Assembly: GCA_020848095.1 (NCBI GenBank)
Contig: JADLAT010000006.1
Span: 58,630-122,629, forward strand
Reading direction: 5' to 3'
Length of the DNA stretch: 64,000 nt
Origin: Alphaproteobacteria bacterium
GTDB taxonomy: Bacteria; Pseudomonadota; Alphaproteobacteria; Micavibrionales; Micavibrionaceae
The notes beneath the pieces are model-generated. The model searched no databases and was not told the origin of the DNA. It was given only the letters and a program-made list of their open reading frames with translations. The translations under genes and the position numbers were made by a program. This document shows positions 9,754-18,691 of this stretch, in pieces; position 1 is the first letter of the stretch, and each line of letters opens with the position of its first letter.

Positions 9754-11928
9754 TTAAAGAAAATTCTGAGGATCAATATCAATATAAACACGTATGTTTG
9801 AAGGCACCTTAATTGCCCCAACCCACGCAGCTATCGCTTTTTGTATATTAAGCGATTTATCCGCCTGCACCAAGAGCCTATAACGAAAGTTCCCGCGAAG
9901 CCGGGCAAAAGGCGCTGGCGCTGGCCCCAAAACCTGTACCCCCTCCCCTCGCGGCGCGCTTTGCCCCAAGGCTTTGGCTAGATTCTGGACCTGCCGCTCA
10001 TCCCGCCCGGAAATAATAACACCGACCAGACGGCTGTAAGGCGGCATATGGGCAGCCTCGCGCTCGTAAGCCTCGGCCTCCAAAAACGGGTCACGCGCCC
10101 CGGCCGCCAGCGCCTTCATAATCCGATGCTCCGGCATATAGGTCTGCAACAACACACTGCCCGGTTTTGCCTCACGCCCTGCACGTCCAGCGACCTGATG
10201 CAGTAATTGATAGGTTCGCTCCGCCGCACGCAACTCCCCGCCAGCCAGCCCCAGATCAGCATCAAGTACCCCCACCAGCGTCAGCCCCGGGAAATGGTGC
10301 CCTTTAGCGATAATCTGCGTACCGATCACAATATCAACCCGGTGATCACGAATGTCTGACAACATGGCTTTCAGGGCCTCATTATCCTCCGCCGTATCGC
10401 TCGCCAGTGTCAAAACACGCGCATCCGGGAACAAAGAGGCAACCTCTTCACCAATGCGCTCAACCCCCGGCCCACAGGCCACAAAGCTCTCCACCGCCTC
10501 ACAGGACGGGCATATTAAGACCGGGCGCATGGAAAAACCGCAGTGATGGCATTGCAAACGATGCGGGTTTTTATGATCGACAAGCCAGGCCGTACAGCGC
10601 GGGCACTCCATTCGATGACCGCAAGAACGACAAAGCGTCAACGGCGCATAGCCGCGCCGGTTCAAAAACAGCAAAACCTGCTCACCACGCTGCAGCGTCT
10701 CGATCATCGCCTTTTTCAAGGGAGGAGAGATAAAATGCCCGGATTCTGGCTTATCCACCCGCAGATCAACCACATCAATCTCCGGCAGCAACGCCCCGCC
10801 AAAACGCGAAGGAAGATGTAAATGCTCATACCGCCCGGACCACGCATTATGAATTGTCTCCAGCGAGGGTGTCGCAGAAACCAGAACAACCGGAATTGCC
10901 CCCAGATGCGCACGCACAACCGCCATATCACGCGCATGATAAATCACCACATCTTCCTGCTTGTAAGCCGGGTCATGCTCTTCATCCGCGATGATCAATC
11001 CCAGATTAAGATAGGGCAAGAACAGGGCCGAACGGGCGCCGACAACCACTCTGGTTTCCCCCTCCGCCACACCGCGCCATGTGGTTTTCCGCGCCCCTTG
11101 CGAAAGATGCGAATGCCACAAAGCCGGAGAGCAGCCAAAGCGCGCCGCAAACCGATCAAGAAACGCATTCGACAAAGCAATCTCTGGCAGCAAAATCAGA
11201 ACCTGCCGCCCGGCTGAAAGCGCCTCGGCCACAGCCTCAAAGTAAACTTCCGTCTTGCCTGCGCCGGTAACACCATCAAGAAGAACCGCATGAAAGCACC
11301 CTTCTGACACAAGGCCGCGCAAATGTTGCGCCACATTTTCCTGTGCCTCCGAGAGCGCAGCGCCTGAATGTTTAAAATCAGGGTCACGGCAAGGCGGCGC
11401 ACTAAAAATCTCTGTTTCCACTAATGCGCCTTTTTGTGCCAGTGTCTTAATCACGCCAGCACTGCAACCGGCTATCTGCGCGATCTCCGAAGCGCGCCTT
11501 GGATATCCATCCGCCAACACATCCAGAACGGCTTTCTGCTTTTCCGAAAGCTTTATAGACGCATCACCGGAAGAAGGCGCAATCCGATACCCCTTGGTGG
11601 GAATCGGTGGATCAAGAGCAGCCTGCCCGCCCAGCGCCATTTTTAACACAGAGCCACGCGGTGTCATCGTATAATGCGCCACCCAGTCAATAAACTTACG
11701 GTGAATCTCCGGCATCGGTGCCAGCGCATGGTGCGATAAGATGGATTTAATCTTTTCCGGCTTTATATCACCCGCAGCCTCCCCCCAGACAACACCGAAA
11801 ACTTCACGTCCGCTCAAGGGTACAGTGACATAATCGCCATCATGCACATCTTCCATATCCTCCGGCAAGGCATAGTCATAAGCCTTATCAATCGGATACG
11901 GGACAAGAATGGAGCGTTGGCGGATCAT
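9754..11928 (-). CDS. priA: Primosomal replication restart helicase PriA
   Basis: PriA reloads the replisome at stalled forks as a 3'-5' superfamily 2 helicase. The protein is about 724 residues. It has the N-terminal 3'-DNA-binding domain, Walker A GVTGAGKTE near residue 218, the DEEH Walker B box followed by DPAYKQE, the paired zinc-binding cysteines (CRSCGHRMECPRC, CHHCGFSM, CPSC) near residues 440-485, and helicase motifs IGTQIIAKGHHFPG and HQVAGRAGR. The longer reading frame begins with TTG directly before an ATG, so I place the start at that ATG. It ends about 40 bases before the TraX pair. Confidence 0.95.
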   Translation of the reverse strand: MIRQRSILVPYPIDKAYDYALPEDMEDVHDGDYVTVPLSGREVFGVVWGEAAGDIKPEKIKSILSHHALAPMPEIHRKFIDWVAHYTMTPRGSVLKMALGGQAALDPPIPTKGYRIAPSSGDASIKLSEKQKAVLDVLADGYPRRASEIAQIAGCSAGVIKTLAQKGALVETEIFSAPPCRDPDFKHSGAALSEAQENVAQHLRGLVSEGCFHAVLLDGVTGAGKTEVYFEAVAEALSAGRQVLILLPEIALSNAFLDRFAARFGCSPALWHSHLSQGARKTTWRGVAEGETRVVVGARSALFLPYLNLGLIIADEEHDPAYKQEDVVIYHARDMAVVRAHLGAIPVVLVSATPSLETIHNAWSGRYEHLHLPSRFGGALLPEIDVVDLRVDKPESGHFISPPLKKAMIETLQRGEQVLLFLNRRGYAPLTLCRSCGHRMECPRCTAWLVDHKNPHRLQCHHCGFSMRPVLICPSCEAVESFVACGPGVERIGEEVASLFPDARVLTLASDTAEDNEALKAMLSDIRDHRVDIVIGTQIIAKGHHFPGLTLVGVLDADLGLAGGELRAAERTYQLLHQVAGRAGREAKPGSVLLQTYMPEHRIMKALAAGARDPFLEAEAYEREAAHMPPYSRLVGVIISGRDERQVQNLAKALGQSAPRGEGVQVLGPAPAPFARLRGNFRYRLLVQADKSLNIQKAIAAWVGAIKVPSNIRVYIDIDPQNFL

Positions 11929-11937
11929 CAAAAGAGA

Positions 11938-12876
11938 TTACGCGCTTTGCAGCATTTGCAAAATATCAAAAGCACATCCCCAGGAAAGTGTGTACCCGGA
12001 TCCGCCGTGCCCATAATTATGAATAACAACCGTTCCATCCGTCAGTATTTCCTGCTCCAGACGCACCTCTGGCCGCAAAGGCCGAAGCCCCACACGCACA
12101 TCCAGCACCTCAGCATTTCTCAAACGCGGCTCATAATCGGCGGCCCAATCAAGGATAGAGCGGGAAAGCGCAGGGTCCGGTTTCATATCCCATACACCGG
12201 GATCAAAAGATCCACCCAGCAGGCACGTCTCTCCGCGCGGATAAATATAATTTTTTGTTTCGAAGGCCGTACTGTGATGCGTCACGCCATTATTTTTAAC
12301 AATCACCACCTGCCCGCTCGCCGGAGAGACGCTTTCATCCCCAACAAAATCTCTAGCATACACGCCCGTAGCATTAACCAGAACATCATAAGGCCCGGAG
12401 AGCGCCTCAAGCCCTTCGACATTTTTAATCTCATACACACCGCCCGCGTCTTTAAATCGCGCCAGCATATAGGGATAATAAAGATCAACCACCATTTGAA
12501 AATGCGGTGCAAAAACGCCAGAATGATATGGAGCAGCGCATTCCTCCGGGCCGAGCAGACGCGCCCCTTGCATGTGATCCATCCATGAAAGCGTAGGGCA
12601 ATCCTTATACACGGAAAATTTTCGCCACTCTATGCGAGAAATTCCGGCGCGCGTTTCACCTTGCAGATTTTCGAGGACTGCATTTGTCTGCGCAAACCAG
12701 CGATTCACGCGCGGCGAATCCTCCACACTGACCGGACAGGAAATCGCCGCCGCCGCCCAGCTTGTGGTTTTCGTATGTGGATCGCGAGAAAAAATTGTAA
12801 CCTCATGCCCGGCCTCACGAAGGACAACGCCTGTTGTCACACCAACAATTCCACCGCCAACAATTCCGATTTTCAT
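11938..12876 (-). CDS. D-amino-acid oxidase family FAD protein
   Basis: A FAD-dependent oxidoreductase of about 312 residues. The N-terminus has the dinucleotide-binding GIVGGGIVGVTTG motif, and the C-terminus has YGHGGSGYTLSWGCA, the typical end of D-amino-acid oxidases. The substrate-binding arginine region V.VGLRPLRPEVRLE is present near residue 265. The family deaminates D-amino acids to keto acids with release of hydrogen peroxide; relatives act on glycine or D-aspartate, and the substrate here cannot be read from the sequence. The start chosen is the ATG opening the Rossmann strand; an upstream GTG would add six residues. It lies 9 bases before priA on the same strand. Confidence 0.85.
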   Translation of the reverse strand: MKIGIVGGGIVGVTTGVVLREAGHEVTIFSRDPHTKTTSWAAAAISCPVSVEDSPRVNRWFAQTNAVLENLQGETRAGISRIEWRKFSVYKDCPTLSWMDHMQGARLLGPEECAAPYHSGVFAPHFQMVVDLYYPYMLARFKDAGGVYEIKNVEGLEALSGPYDVLVNATGVYARDFVGDESVSPASGQVVIVKNNGVTHHSTAFETKNYIYPRGETCLLGGSFDPGVWDMKPDPALSRSILDWAADYEPRLRNAEVLDVRVGLRPLRPEVRLEQEILTDGTVVIHNYGHGGSGYTLSWGCAFDILQMLQSA

Positions 12877-12987
12877 AGCTTGAAAACTCAACACTTCTAT
12901 GTAATGTCAATTCAAGCCTAAAGGGTAACGTAAAAAAAGCAATAAAATCCCCACGCAGGATTTACGAAGCAGGAGCCAGAGACAAAC

Positions 12988-13644
12988 ATGAAATTTTTTG
13001 TAGATACCGCCGACATTGATGATATCCGCGACCTTGCCGCCACGGGCCTGCTTGACGGCGTAACGACCAACCCTTCTCTGGTTGCAAAATCGGGCCGTAA
13101 ATTTATCCCCCTCATTGAGGAAATCTGCGAAATCGTTTCCGGACCGGTCAGTGCGGAAGTCGCCGCCACCGATTACGAAACCATGCGCAAGGAAGCTGAG
13201 ATTCTACGCAAAATTGCCGATAATATTGCCGTAAAAGTGCCCCTGACCCCCGCCGGGCTTAAAGTCTGTAAAGAACTATCCGATGGTGGAACAATGGTCA
13301 ATGTCACCTTATGTTTTTCACCGGCCCAAGCCATCTTAGCCGCCAAAGCGGGCGCTACTTTTGTCTCTCCTTTCGTGGGGCGACTCGACGATATTTCCGA
13401 AGATGGTCTGGGGCTTATTTCCGACATTTGCAGAATCTACGAAAACTACCCGAGTTTCGACACAGAAGTGCTGGTTGCCTCCGTCCGTAACCCCCTGCAC
13501 ATTGTGGAAAGCGCAAAAATGGGCGCACACGTGGCCACCTGTCCGCCGAGTGTCATTCGCCAACTCTATAATCACCCCCTCACAACACAGGGGCTGGAAA
13601 CTTTTGTAGAAGACTGGAAAAAAACCGGCCAGAGCATCCTCTAG
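12988..13644 (+). CDS. tal: Transaldolase, short fructose-6-phosphate aldolase-like type
   Basis: A 218-residue TIM-barrel enzyme of the short transaldolase (TalC/MipB/Fsa) group. [13 protein letters not shown] at the start, [13 protein letters not shown] near residue 30, the Schiff-base lysine in NIAVKVPLT near residue 85, and [14 protein letters not shown] near residue 130 are all conserved. It moves dihydroxyacetone units between sugar phosphates in the pentose phosphate pathway. It is divergent from the oxidase gene across about 110 bases that must hold both promoters. A GAGCCAGAGAC stretch lies upstream of the ATG. Confidence 0.9.
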   Translation: MKFFVDTADIDDIRDLAATGLLDGVTTNPSLVAKSGRKFIPLIEEICEIVSGPVSAEVAATDYETMRKEAEILRKIADNIAVKVPLTPAGLKVCKELSDGGTMVNVTLCFSPAQAILAAKAGATFVSPFVGRLDDISEDGLGLISDICRIYENYPSFDTEVLVASVRNPLHIVESAKMGAHVATCPPSVIRQLYNHPLTTQGLETFVEDWKKTGQSIL

Positions 13645-13742
13645 AAAATCGGACGAACTCTTTGCCCGCAAACAACGGAGCAAAACCGGAGTAAACGCCT
13701 TTCCCGTGGGCATTCCCGCACAACTATGATAGAATCACCCCC

Positions 13743-14462
13743 ATGTCCGATGTTGTTACCGTCATGTCCGAAAAAAACGAAACTCTGAGCGCCGATGACA
13801 TTGTTGCCTATTTGCGCAACAATCCCGATTTCCTTCAAAACAACCCTCAGGCGCTTGATCTGCTGCTACCCGCGCGCGCGCGGCCACGCCCCGGCGAAGT
13901 CGCCGATTTCCAGCGTTATATGATTGAGCGGCTCAAGGCCGATAAAGAGGACGTCCTTCAAAGCTCTCGCACGATCGTTGAAACATCACGCGCCAATATG
14001 AATAACCAGCAACGTATCCATAATGCGGTTTTACGATTGCTCGAATCTCGAAATTTTGACGATTTCATTCATTCCATCACCATGGATCTGGCCAATCTTC
14101 TGGACGTGGATATTGCTGTTTTGGTGGTTGAAGCCGACGGACGCGACATCCCGCATGTGCATACTTCCGGCATCCGTATAATCCCCGAAGGCACCGTAGA
14201 TAAATGGATGCGCGGAAAAAATGTACTGCTGCAGGATAATATCGCCGGGATAGAGCCCATCTATGGCGGCGGCGCCATGCTTGTAAAATCCCAGATTTTG
14301 CTTCGCGTTGATATTTCCGCGCCGGCAACACCGCCCGCTATCCTCGCCTTCGGCAGCCGGGACCCGAACATGTTTGCCGAAGGCCAGGCCACCGACCAGA
14401 TTCTCTTCCTTGCCCGCGTTATAGAACGGTGTTTTCAAACATGGCTGAACCTGCCGGGCTAA
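13743..14462 (+). CDS. DUF484 family protein
   Basis: A 239-residue protein with the DUF484 start (ADDIVAYLRNNPDFLQNNP, residues about 18-36), a short helix and a GAF-like C-terminal domain (about 95-235). The molecular role is unknown. DUF484 genes are found just upstream of xerC in many proteobacteria, and that pairing is kept here: the 3' end overlaps the xerC reading frame. A second ATG lies 7 codons in. No ligand-binding residues can be named. Confidence 0.85.
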   Translation: MSDVVTVMSEKNETLSADDIVAYLRNNPDFLQNNPQALDLLLPARARPRPGEVADFQRYMIERLKADKEDVLQSSRTIVETSRANMNNQQRIHNAVLRLLESRNFDDFIHSITMDLANLLDVDIAVLVVEADGRDIPHVHTSGIRIIPEGTVDKWMRGKNVLLQDNIAGIEPIYGGGAMLVKSQILLRVDISAPATPPAILAFGSRDPNMFAEGQATDQILFLARVIERCFQTWLNLPG

Positions 14463-15394
14463 AAGCGCACACCTTGGCCATATGTGCCGCAGATCTGGCA
14501 AAACTTCTGCTGCAATGGCAGGATTATCTTCGCTATGAAAAAAACCTCTCCCCACACACCTTACGCGCTTATTGCGGTGATCTTACGCATTTCATCACCT
14601 TTCTTGCCGGCCATTTCGATGACCCGCCGAGCCTGAGCGCCTTATCTGATGCCAAAATCAGGGATTTCAGGGCATGGCTCTCCCGCAAGGCTATGGACGG
14701 CGCGTCAAACGCCAGCCGAGCCCGCTCCCTCTCCGGCGTAAAAAATTTTCTCGGATGGCTGGACAAACAGGGCATAGCGCATAATGCCGCCATTGGCGGC
14801 GTGCGCACCCCCAAACGCGCCCATAAACTTCCCCGCCCGCTTCATGAATCCCAGGCTATGGACATTATAAATTCTGCGGATCTTTTGCCACAGGAGGACT
14901 GGATCGCAGCGCGCGACCGGGCGCTTTTTACCCTGCTTTACGGCTGTGGCCTGCGAATTGATGAGGCTCTATCGTTGGATATCAGGGATATGCCACGCGG
15001 CGATGTGATCCGTGTGACGGGAAAGGGCAGCAAACAACGTGAAATCCCCGTAATCGAGATCGTCGATAAAACACTGGCGCATTATCTACAGCGCCGCCCT
15101 TTCGAACACACACCAAGCGCGCCACTCTTTATCGGCCAACGCGGCAAGCGCCTCAACCAGGGTGTGGCGCAGAAATCCATGCGCAATTTACGCATAATTC
15201 TGGGGCTGCCGGAGACCGCCACACCCCATGCGCTACGCCATTCTTTCGCCACGCATTTATTACAAAACGGCGCTAATTTAAGAGAAATTCAGGAATTGCT
15301 CGGCCATGTATCCCTCAGCACCACCCAACGCTATACGGAAATAAACGCCACCGAGCTCATGCGCATCTACAAAGCAGCCCACCCGCGAGCCTAA
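14441..15394 (+). CDS. xerC: Tyrosine recombinase XerC
   Basis: A site-specific tyrosine recombinase of about 317 residues. The SAM-like N-terminal domain starts near LLLQWQDYLRYEKNLSPHTLRAY. The catalytic domain has LLYGCGLRIDEALSL (first Arg), the GKGSKQREIP lysine, HALRHSFATHLL, LGHVSLSTTQRY and the Tyr nucleophile in TQRYTEI. With XerD it resolves chromosome dimers at dif. The longer frame (from 14429) starts inside DUF484; I prefer the ATG at 14441, which still overlaps DUF484 by 22 bases. The chromosomal context makes this the housekeeping XerC, not a mobile-element integrase. Confidence 0.9.
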   Translation: MAEPAGLKAHTLAICAADLAKLLLQWQDYLRYEKNLSPHTLRAYCGDLTHFITFLAGHFDDPPSLSALSDAKIRDFRAWLSRKAMDGASNASRARSLSGVKNFLGWLDKQGIAHNAAIGGVRTPKRAHKLPRPLHESQAMDIINSADLLPQEDWIAARDRALFTLLYGCGLRIDEALSLDIRDMPRGDVIRVTGKGSKQREIPVIEIVDKTLAHYLQRRPFEHTPSAPLFIGQRGKRLNQGVAQKSMRNLRIILGLPETATPHALRHSFATHLLQNGANLREIQELLGHVSLSTTQRYTEINATELMRIYKAAHPRA

Positions 15395-15518
15395 ATACCT
15401 GTTTTTACGAAATTAAATGTCTCATTATTAGAGATTATTAAAAATAACTTGCGTTTATTTTTATAATTATATAAAAACACAAAAATCTAAAAACATAATT
15501 ACGGGAGAACTTTTTGCC
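15395..15518 (+). promoter_or_regulatory. AT-rich upstream region of the 95-residue gene
   Basis: This 124-base gap is strikingly AT-rich compared with its surroundings. It contains a TTGCGT hexamer (15449) and TATAAA (15470) at a short 15-base spacing, and a second TATAAT nearby. A good ribosome binding site (GGGAGAA) precedes the ATG at 15519. A promoter is likely, but the exact hexamers are uncertain. No terminator hairpin for xerC is visible. Confidence 0.4.
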
Positions 15519-15806
15519 ATGGCACAAGACCTCAACAAAAAAACGATTCGCTTAATTTTCGATAGAGAATCCCATTGTGAGAGTGTTACAAATTACATAA
15601 ACAACGCCGCCCACACTCACTGGGGCGTAGACGTAGTTGAAAGAGACCCTAACGAAAACGCTGTCGCTATTAGATTTAATGAGTCAAACATCTTCAACCA
15701 TACAGATCTTCTTAAAGCCGCAAGCCTGACACATACTAACGTGGCTGTAGAAGAAATTCAGGAAACACCGGCTCAGCCCGATACTGCGGCTTTCGCCATC
15801 CCCTGA
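15519..15806 (+). CDS. Hypothetical protein, 95 residues
   Basis: I do not recognise this family. The product is a small, soluble, acidic protein with no signal peptide or membrane segment. The pattern of predicted strands and helices (KKTIRLIFDRESHCESVTNYIN, then a V..VERDPNENAVAIRF segment) suggests a small alpha/beta fold. It has its own AT-rich upstream region and a strong ribosome binding site. It ends about 50 bases from the convergent lpd gene, so it is probably a single-gene transcript. Confidence 0.6.
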   Translation: MAQDLNKKTIRLIFDRESHCESVTNYINNAAHTHWGVDVVERDPNENAVAIRFNESNIFNHTDLLKAASLTHTNVAVEEIQETPAQPDTAAFAIP

Positions 15807-15853
15807 TTTTCAAGGGTCAAAAAAGATACGCAAAGCGATAAAACCTATCAGGG

Positions 15854-17245
15854 TCACATGTGAATTGGGCGTTTATGAACGGCCAGCGCCGCTTCCTTAA
15901 CCACCTCGGTTAAAGTCGGGTGTGCATGGCACGTCCGGGCGATATCTTCGGCGGTGCCATCAAACTCCATGACGCTCACCACTTCCTGAATAAGATCACC
16001 GGCATTCGGCCCGATAATATGCGCGCCTAAAATCCGGTCAGTCTTTGCATCGACCAGAATTTTTACAAAACCATCCAGCGCGTTCATCGCCCGCGCCCGA
16101 CCATTGGCCATAAAGGGAAACTTCCCGGCATTATAGGCAATCCCGGCCTCTTTAAGCTGCTCTTCTGTCTTGCCCACATTGGCGACCTCCGGCCAAGTGT
16201 ACACCACACCGGGGATAAGGTCGTAATTGATATGGCCGGATTGTCCCGCCAGCATCTCCGCCAGGACTACCCCCTCATCCTCCGCTTTATGCGCGAGCAT
16301 AGGTCCACGGATAACATCACCGATCGCGTAAATCCCCTCGACCGAGGTTTCAAAGAACTCATCAACGTTAATGCGGCCACGCTCGTCCAGTGCCACACCT
16401 ACCTTCTCCAGCCCCAGCCCCTCCGTATAGGGTTTGCGCCCTACAGACATAAGCACGATATCGGCAGAAAGCTTTTCCTCTCCACCACCCTTGGCGGACT
16501 CAACTACCAAATCCACGCCCTTGGCATTCACCTTGGCCGAAGTAACCTTTGTGGCCATTTTAAAGATTAAACCCTGCTTTTTGAAAATCTTCTCGGCTTC
16601 CTTACGGATCTCGCCGTCCATGCCGGGCAGAATCTGGTCAAGATATTCTATAACCGTCACTTCCGCGCCCAATCTGCGCCAGACAGTGCCCAGCTCCAGA
16701 CCGATAACACCGCCACCGATAACAACCACCTTCCCCGGAACTTTATCGAGCGTCAGCGCGCCGGTGGAGGACACGATCCTGCTCTCATCAATCTCAATAC
16801 CGGGCAAGGACACAACATCCGAACCCGTAGCAATCACAATGGAATCAGCCTCGTAAGACTGAGCGCCCACATTTATTTTTCCAGCACTGATAATTTCCGC
16901 CGCGCCCTCAATACGGGTGATTTTATTTTTCTTGAACAGAAAATCGATACCCTTGACGTTGGAATCCACGACGCCATCCTTAAAGCGCATCATGGCTTTC
17001 AGATCCAGATCAATCTTACCGACATTAATGCCTATGTCCTTCATATGTTTAGAGGCATCTTCGTATTTTTCGGAAGAAGACAACAAAGCCTTGGAAGGGA
17101 TACACCCCACATTCAAGCACGTACCGCCCAGCGTTTTGCGTTTCTCCACACACGCCACCTTCAAGCCAAGCTGCGCCGCCCGCACCGCGCAAACATATCC
17201 GCCAGGACCCGCACCAATAATGATGACATCAAATTTTTCAGACAT
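15854..17245 (-). CDS. lpdA: Dihydrolipoyl dehydrogenase (E3)
   Basis: The FAD- and NAD-dependent E3 component of 2-oxoacid dehydrogenase complexes, about 463 residues. FAD motif GAGPGGYVCA, the redox disulfide GGTCLNVGCIPSK (C43 and C48), the NAD-binding GGGVIGLELG segment, and the C-terminal CHAHPTLTE that supplies the His-Glu catalytic pair are all intact. It reoxidises lipoyl groups, here most likely for the SucA/SucB complex encoded nearby. A longer frame starts with TTG three codons upstream; the ATG chosen follows GAGAG. It sits last in the dispersed suc block, separated from sucB by two plus-strand genes. Confidence 0.95.
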   Translation of the reverse strand: MSEKFDVIIIGAGPGGYVCAVRAAQLGLKVACVEKRKTLGGTCLNVGCIPSKALLSSSEKYEDASKHMKDIGINVGKIDLDLKAMMRFKDGVVDSNVKGIDFLFKKNKITRIEGAAEIISAGKINVGAQSYEADSIVIATGSDVVSLPGIEIDESRIVSSTGALTLDKVPGKVVVIGGGVIGLELGTVWRRLGAEVTVIEYLDQILPGMDGEIRKEAEKIFKKQGLIFKMATKVTSAKVNAKGVDLVVESAKGGGEEKLSADIVLMSVGRKPYTEGLGLEKVGVALDERGRINVDEFFETSVEGIYAIGDVIRGPMLAHKAEDEGVVLAEMLAGQSGHINYDLIPGVVYTWPEVANVGKTEEQLKEAGIAYNAGKFPFMANGRARAMNALDGFVKILVDAKTDRILGAHIIGPNAGDLIQEVVSVMEFDGTAEDIARTCHAHPTLTEVVKEAALAVHKRPIHM

Positions 17246-17383
17246 ATCTCTCAAGCCTTATAATGAAGAAACCTGAGGGCACAATACCAGCCGCGCCAAC
17301 AATATCAAGCCCACTGGAAACAATGAGAAAAAAGCACACGCCCGCCTATACCAAAAGCGCATTCCAGCATAGAATAAAGCACC

Positions 17384-18328
17384 ATGATTCAAACTCAATC
17401 CCTCTATCTTCATATGCAGGCCGCCATAGATATTGTGGGACAAAGCCCGCATCCGGTAAATAAAATCGCCGCGACACTGGTCCAGACAGACGGATTGAGC
17501 GTGAGTCGCACCAACACATGGCCGGATGAAATTGCAAAGGGGATTGGCACACAAACCAGAATTGGCAATGCCAGCGGCACCATTCATGCGGAAACTGCCT
17601 GTATTCTGGCCGCGCAAAAAACGCAGGACAGTGCTATTTTTATCACTGATCCGCCCTGCCCCAACTGCATGAAAAACATGGCGGAAGCTGGCATCAATGC
17701 GCTTTACATAGACCACAAGGGCTTTAAAAAAGATTTCGCGCTGCGGCGCGGCGGGCATTTTGAAAATATGTCCATGTGCATAGCCGAGCGCGCCGGAATT
17801 TCCGTACATATCGTGCATCGCAAGGAACAACGGATAGACACCATTTTAAGAATACCTGAAAACTACATTCCGGCTGATGAATTTCCGCCGCGCCTCTATC
17901 CGGCGGAGGGGAAACCATGGAAGGATCTCATATCTACAGAACATCAGCATTACGGCGAGGCGCCCTTCGCACTGGCTATAGTTCAGGATCACGAAAAAAA
18001 CACATATGCCTTTTCCGCCCGCAACCACACCACCATTGGCTATAGCGCCGATGAGGATATTGAAAGTCCGGATGGGAAATACAGCTTTATCCTGGAGCCT
18101 GTAAACCGCCTGATGATGGCCGCCGCCCGAAAAGGCCTATCCATACGCAGCGATAGCCTTTATTCTTCCAGAGTGCCCACCTCGCGGGAGCTTATCAATA
18201 TGATCGGCGCAAATCTTGATACGCTGCGCATCGGCGATATGAATGCCGCACGGGACATATTCGGCCCACAGGCCCTAAAGCAACTAACCTGTGCCAAAAT
18301 TATAACCCTCATTTCCAAAGGAGAATAA
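17384..18328 (+). CDS. Cytidine deaminase-like zinc protein with a degenerate second domain
   Basis: A 314-residue protein whose N-terminal half has the zinc site of the cytidine/deoxycytidylate deaminase superfamily: HAE at residues 68-70 and PCPNC at 91-95, supplying the His-Glu and two Cys residues. Such enzymes hydrolyse the amino group of a cytosine or guanine base, nucleoside or nucleotide; the substrate is unknown. The C-terminal half (about 175-314) has no zinc ligands but could be a decayed second copy of the fold, as in dimer-like deaminases. This is inference. It is divergent from lpdA and is followed after 3 bases by a small unknown gene. Confidence 0.65.
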   Translation: MIQTQSLYLHMQAAIDIVGQSPHPVNKIAATLVQTDGLSVSRTNTWPDEIAKGIGTQTRIGNASGTIHAETACILAAQKTQDSAIFITDPPCPNCMKNMAEAGINALYIDHKGFKKDFALRRGGHFENMSMCIAERAGISVHIVHRKEQRIDTILRIPENYIPADEFPPRLYPAEGKPWKDLISTEHQHYGEAPFALAIVQDHEKNTYAFSARNHTTIGYSADEDIESPDGKYSFILEPVNRLMMAAARKGLSIRSDSLYSSRVPTSRELINMIGANLDTLRIGDMNAARDIFGPQALKQLTCAKIITLISKGE

Positions 18329-18331
18329 TCC

Positions 18332-18676
18332 ATGCCTCTCGAAGAACGCTTTATCACTTTTAGTCTTGAAGAAGTTCTGCAGGCCGTGCAGATGCGCGCT
18401 ATTCAGGAATCTCTGGATATTCCTACAAAAGGCACACTGATTAAGATCGAGATTGATGAAAAAAACACCGGCATGGAAACTCTGATTTTCCTTCATCTCC
18501 AGCGTAGCGAAGGAACGGTCGAAAAACTGAAATTTGACCGCAAATTCTTTGCACTGGCCCTCATTTTTTATTGTCAGGGCTGCGGCATCCCTTTGCCACA
18601 ACGGGGTACGAAAACGCTCAATATTCTACCTGATCAGATCGTCATGAAAATAGAGTTGAAAAACAAACCGCAATAA
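18332..18676 (+). CDS. Hypothetical protein, 114 residues
   Basis: I do not recognise this gene. It begins 3 bases after the deaminase-like gene, whose last codons contain its ribosome binding site (GGAGAA), so the two are co-translated. The protein is soluble, with a helical N-terminus and a region of alternating strands ending with PDQIVMKIELKN. Two cysteines sit in YCQGCG near residue 84 and might bind metal, but a single CxxC is weak evidence. It converges on sucB with 15 bases between the stops. Confidence 0.6.
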   Translation: MPLEERFITFSLEEVLQAVQMRAIQESLDIPTKGTLIKIEIDEKNTGMETLIFLHLQRSEGTVEKLKFDRKFFALALIFYCQGCGIPLPQRGTKTLNILPDQIVMKIELKNKPQ

Positions 18677-18691
18677 AAAGCAAGAATGACC

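Noticed and set aside
11842..12588. A 248-codon plus-strand open frame over priA and the D-amino-acid oxidase
   Set aside because: Antisense to confirmed genes on both sides, no domain.
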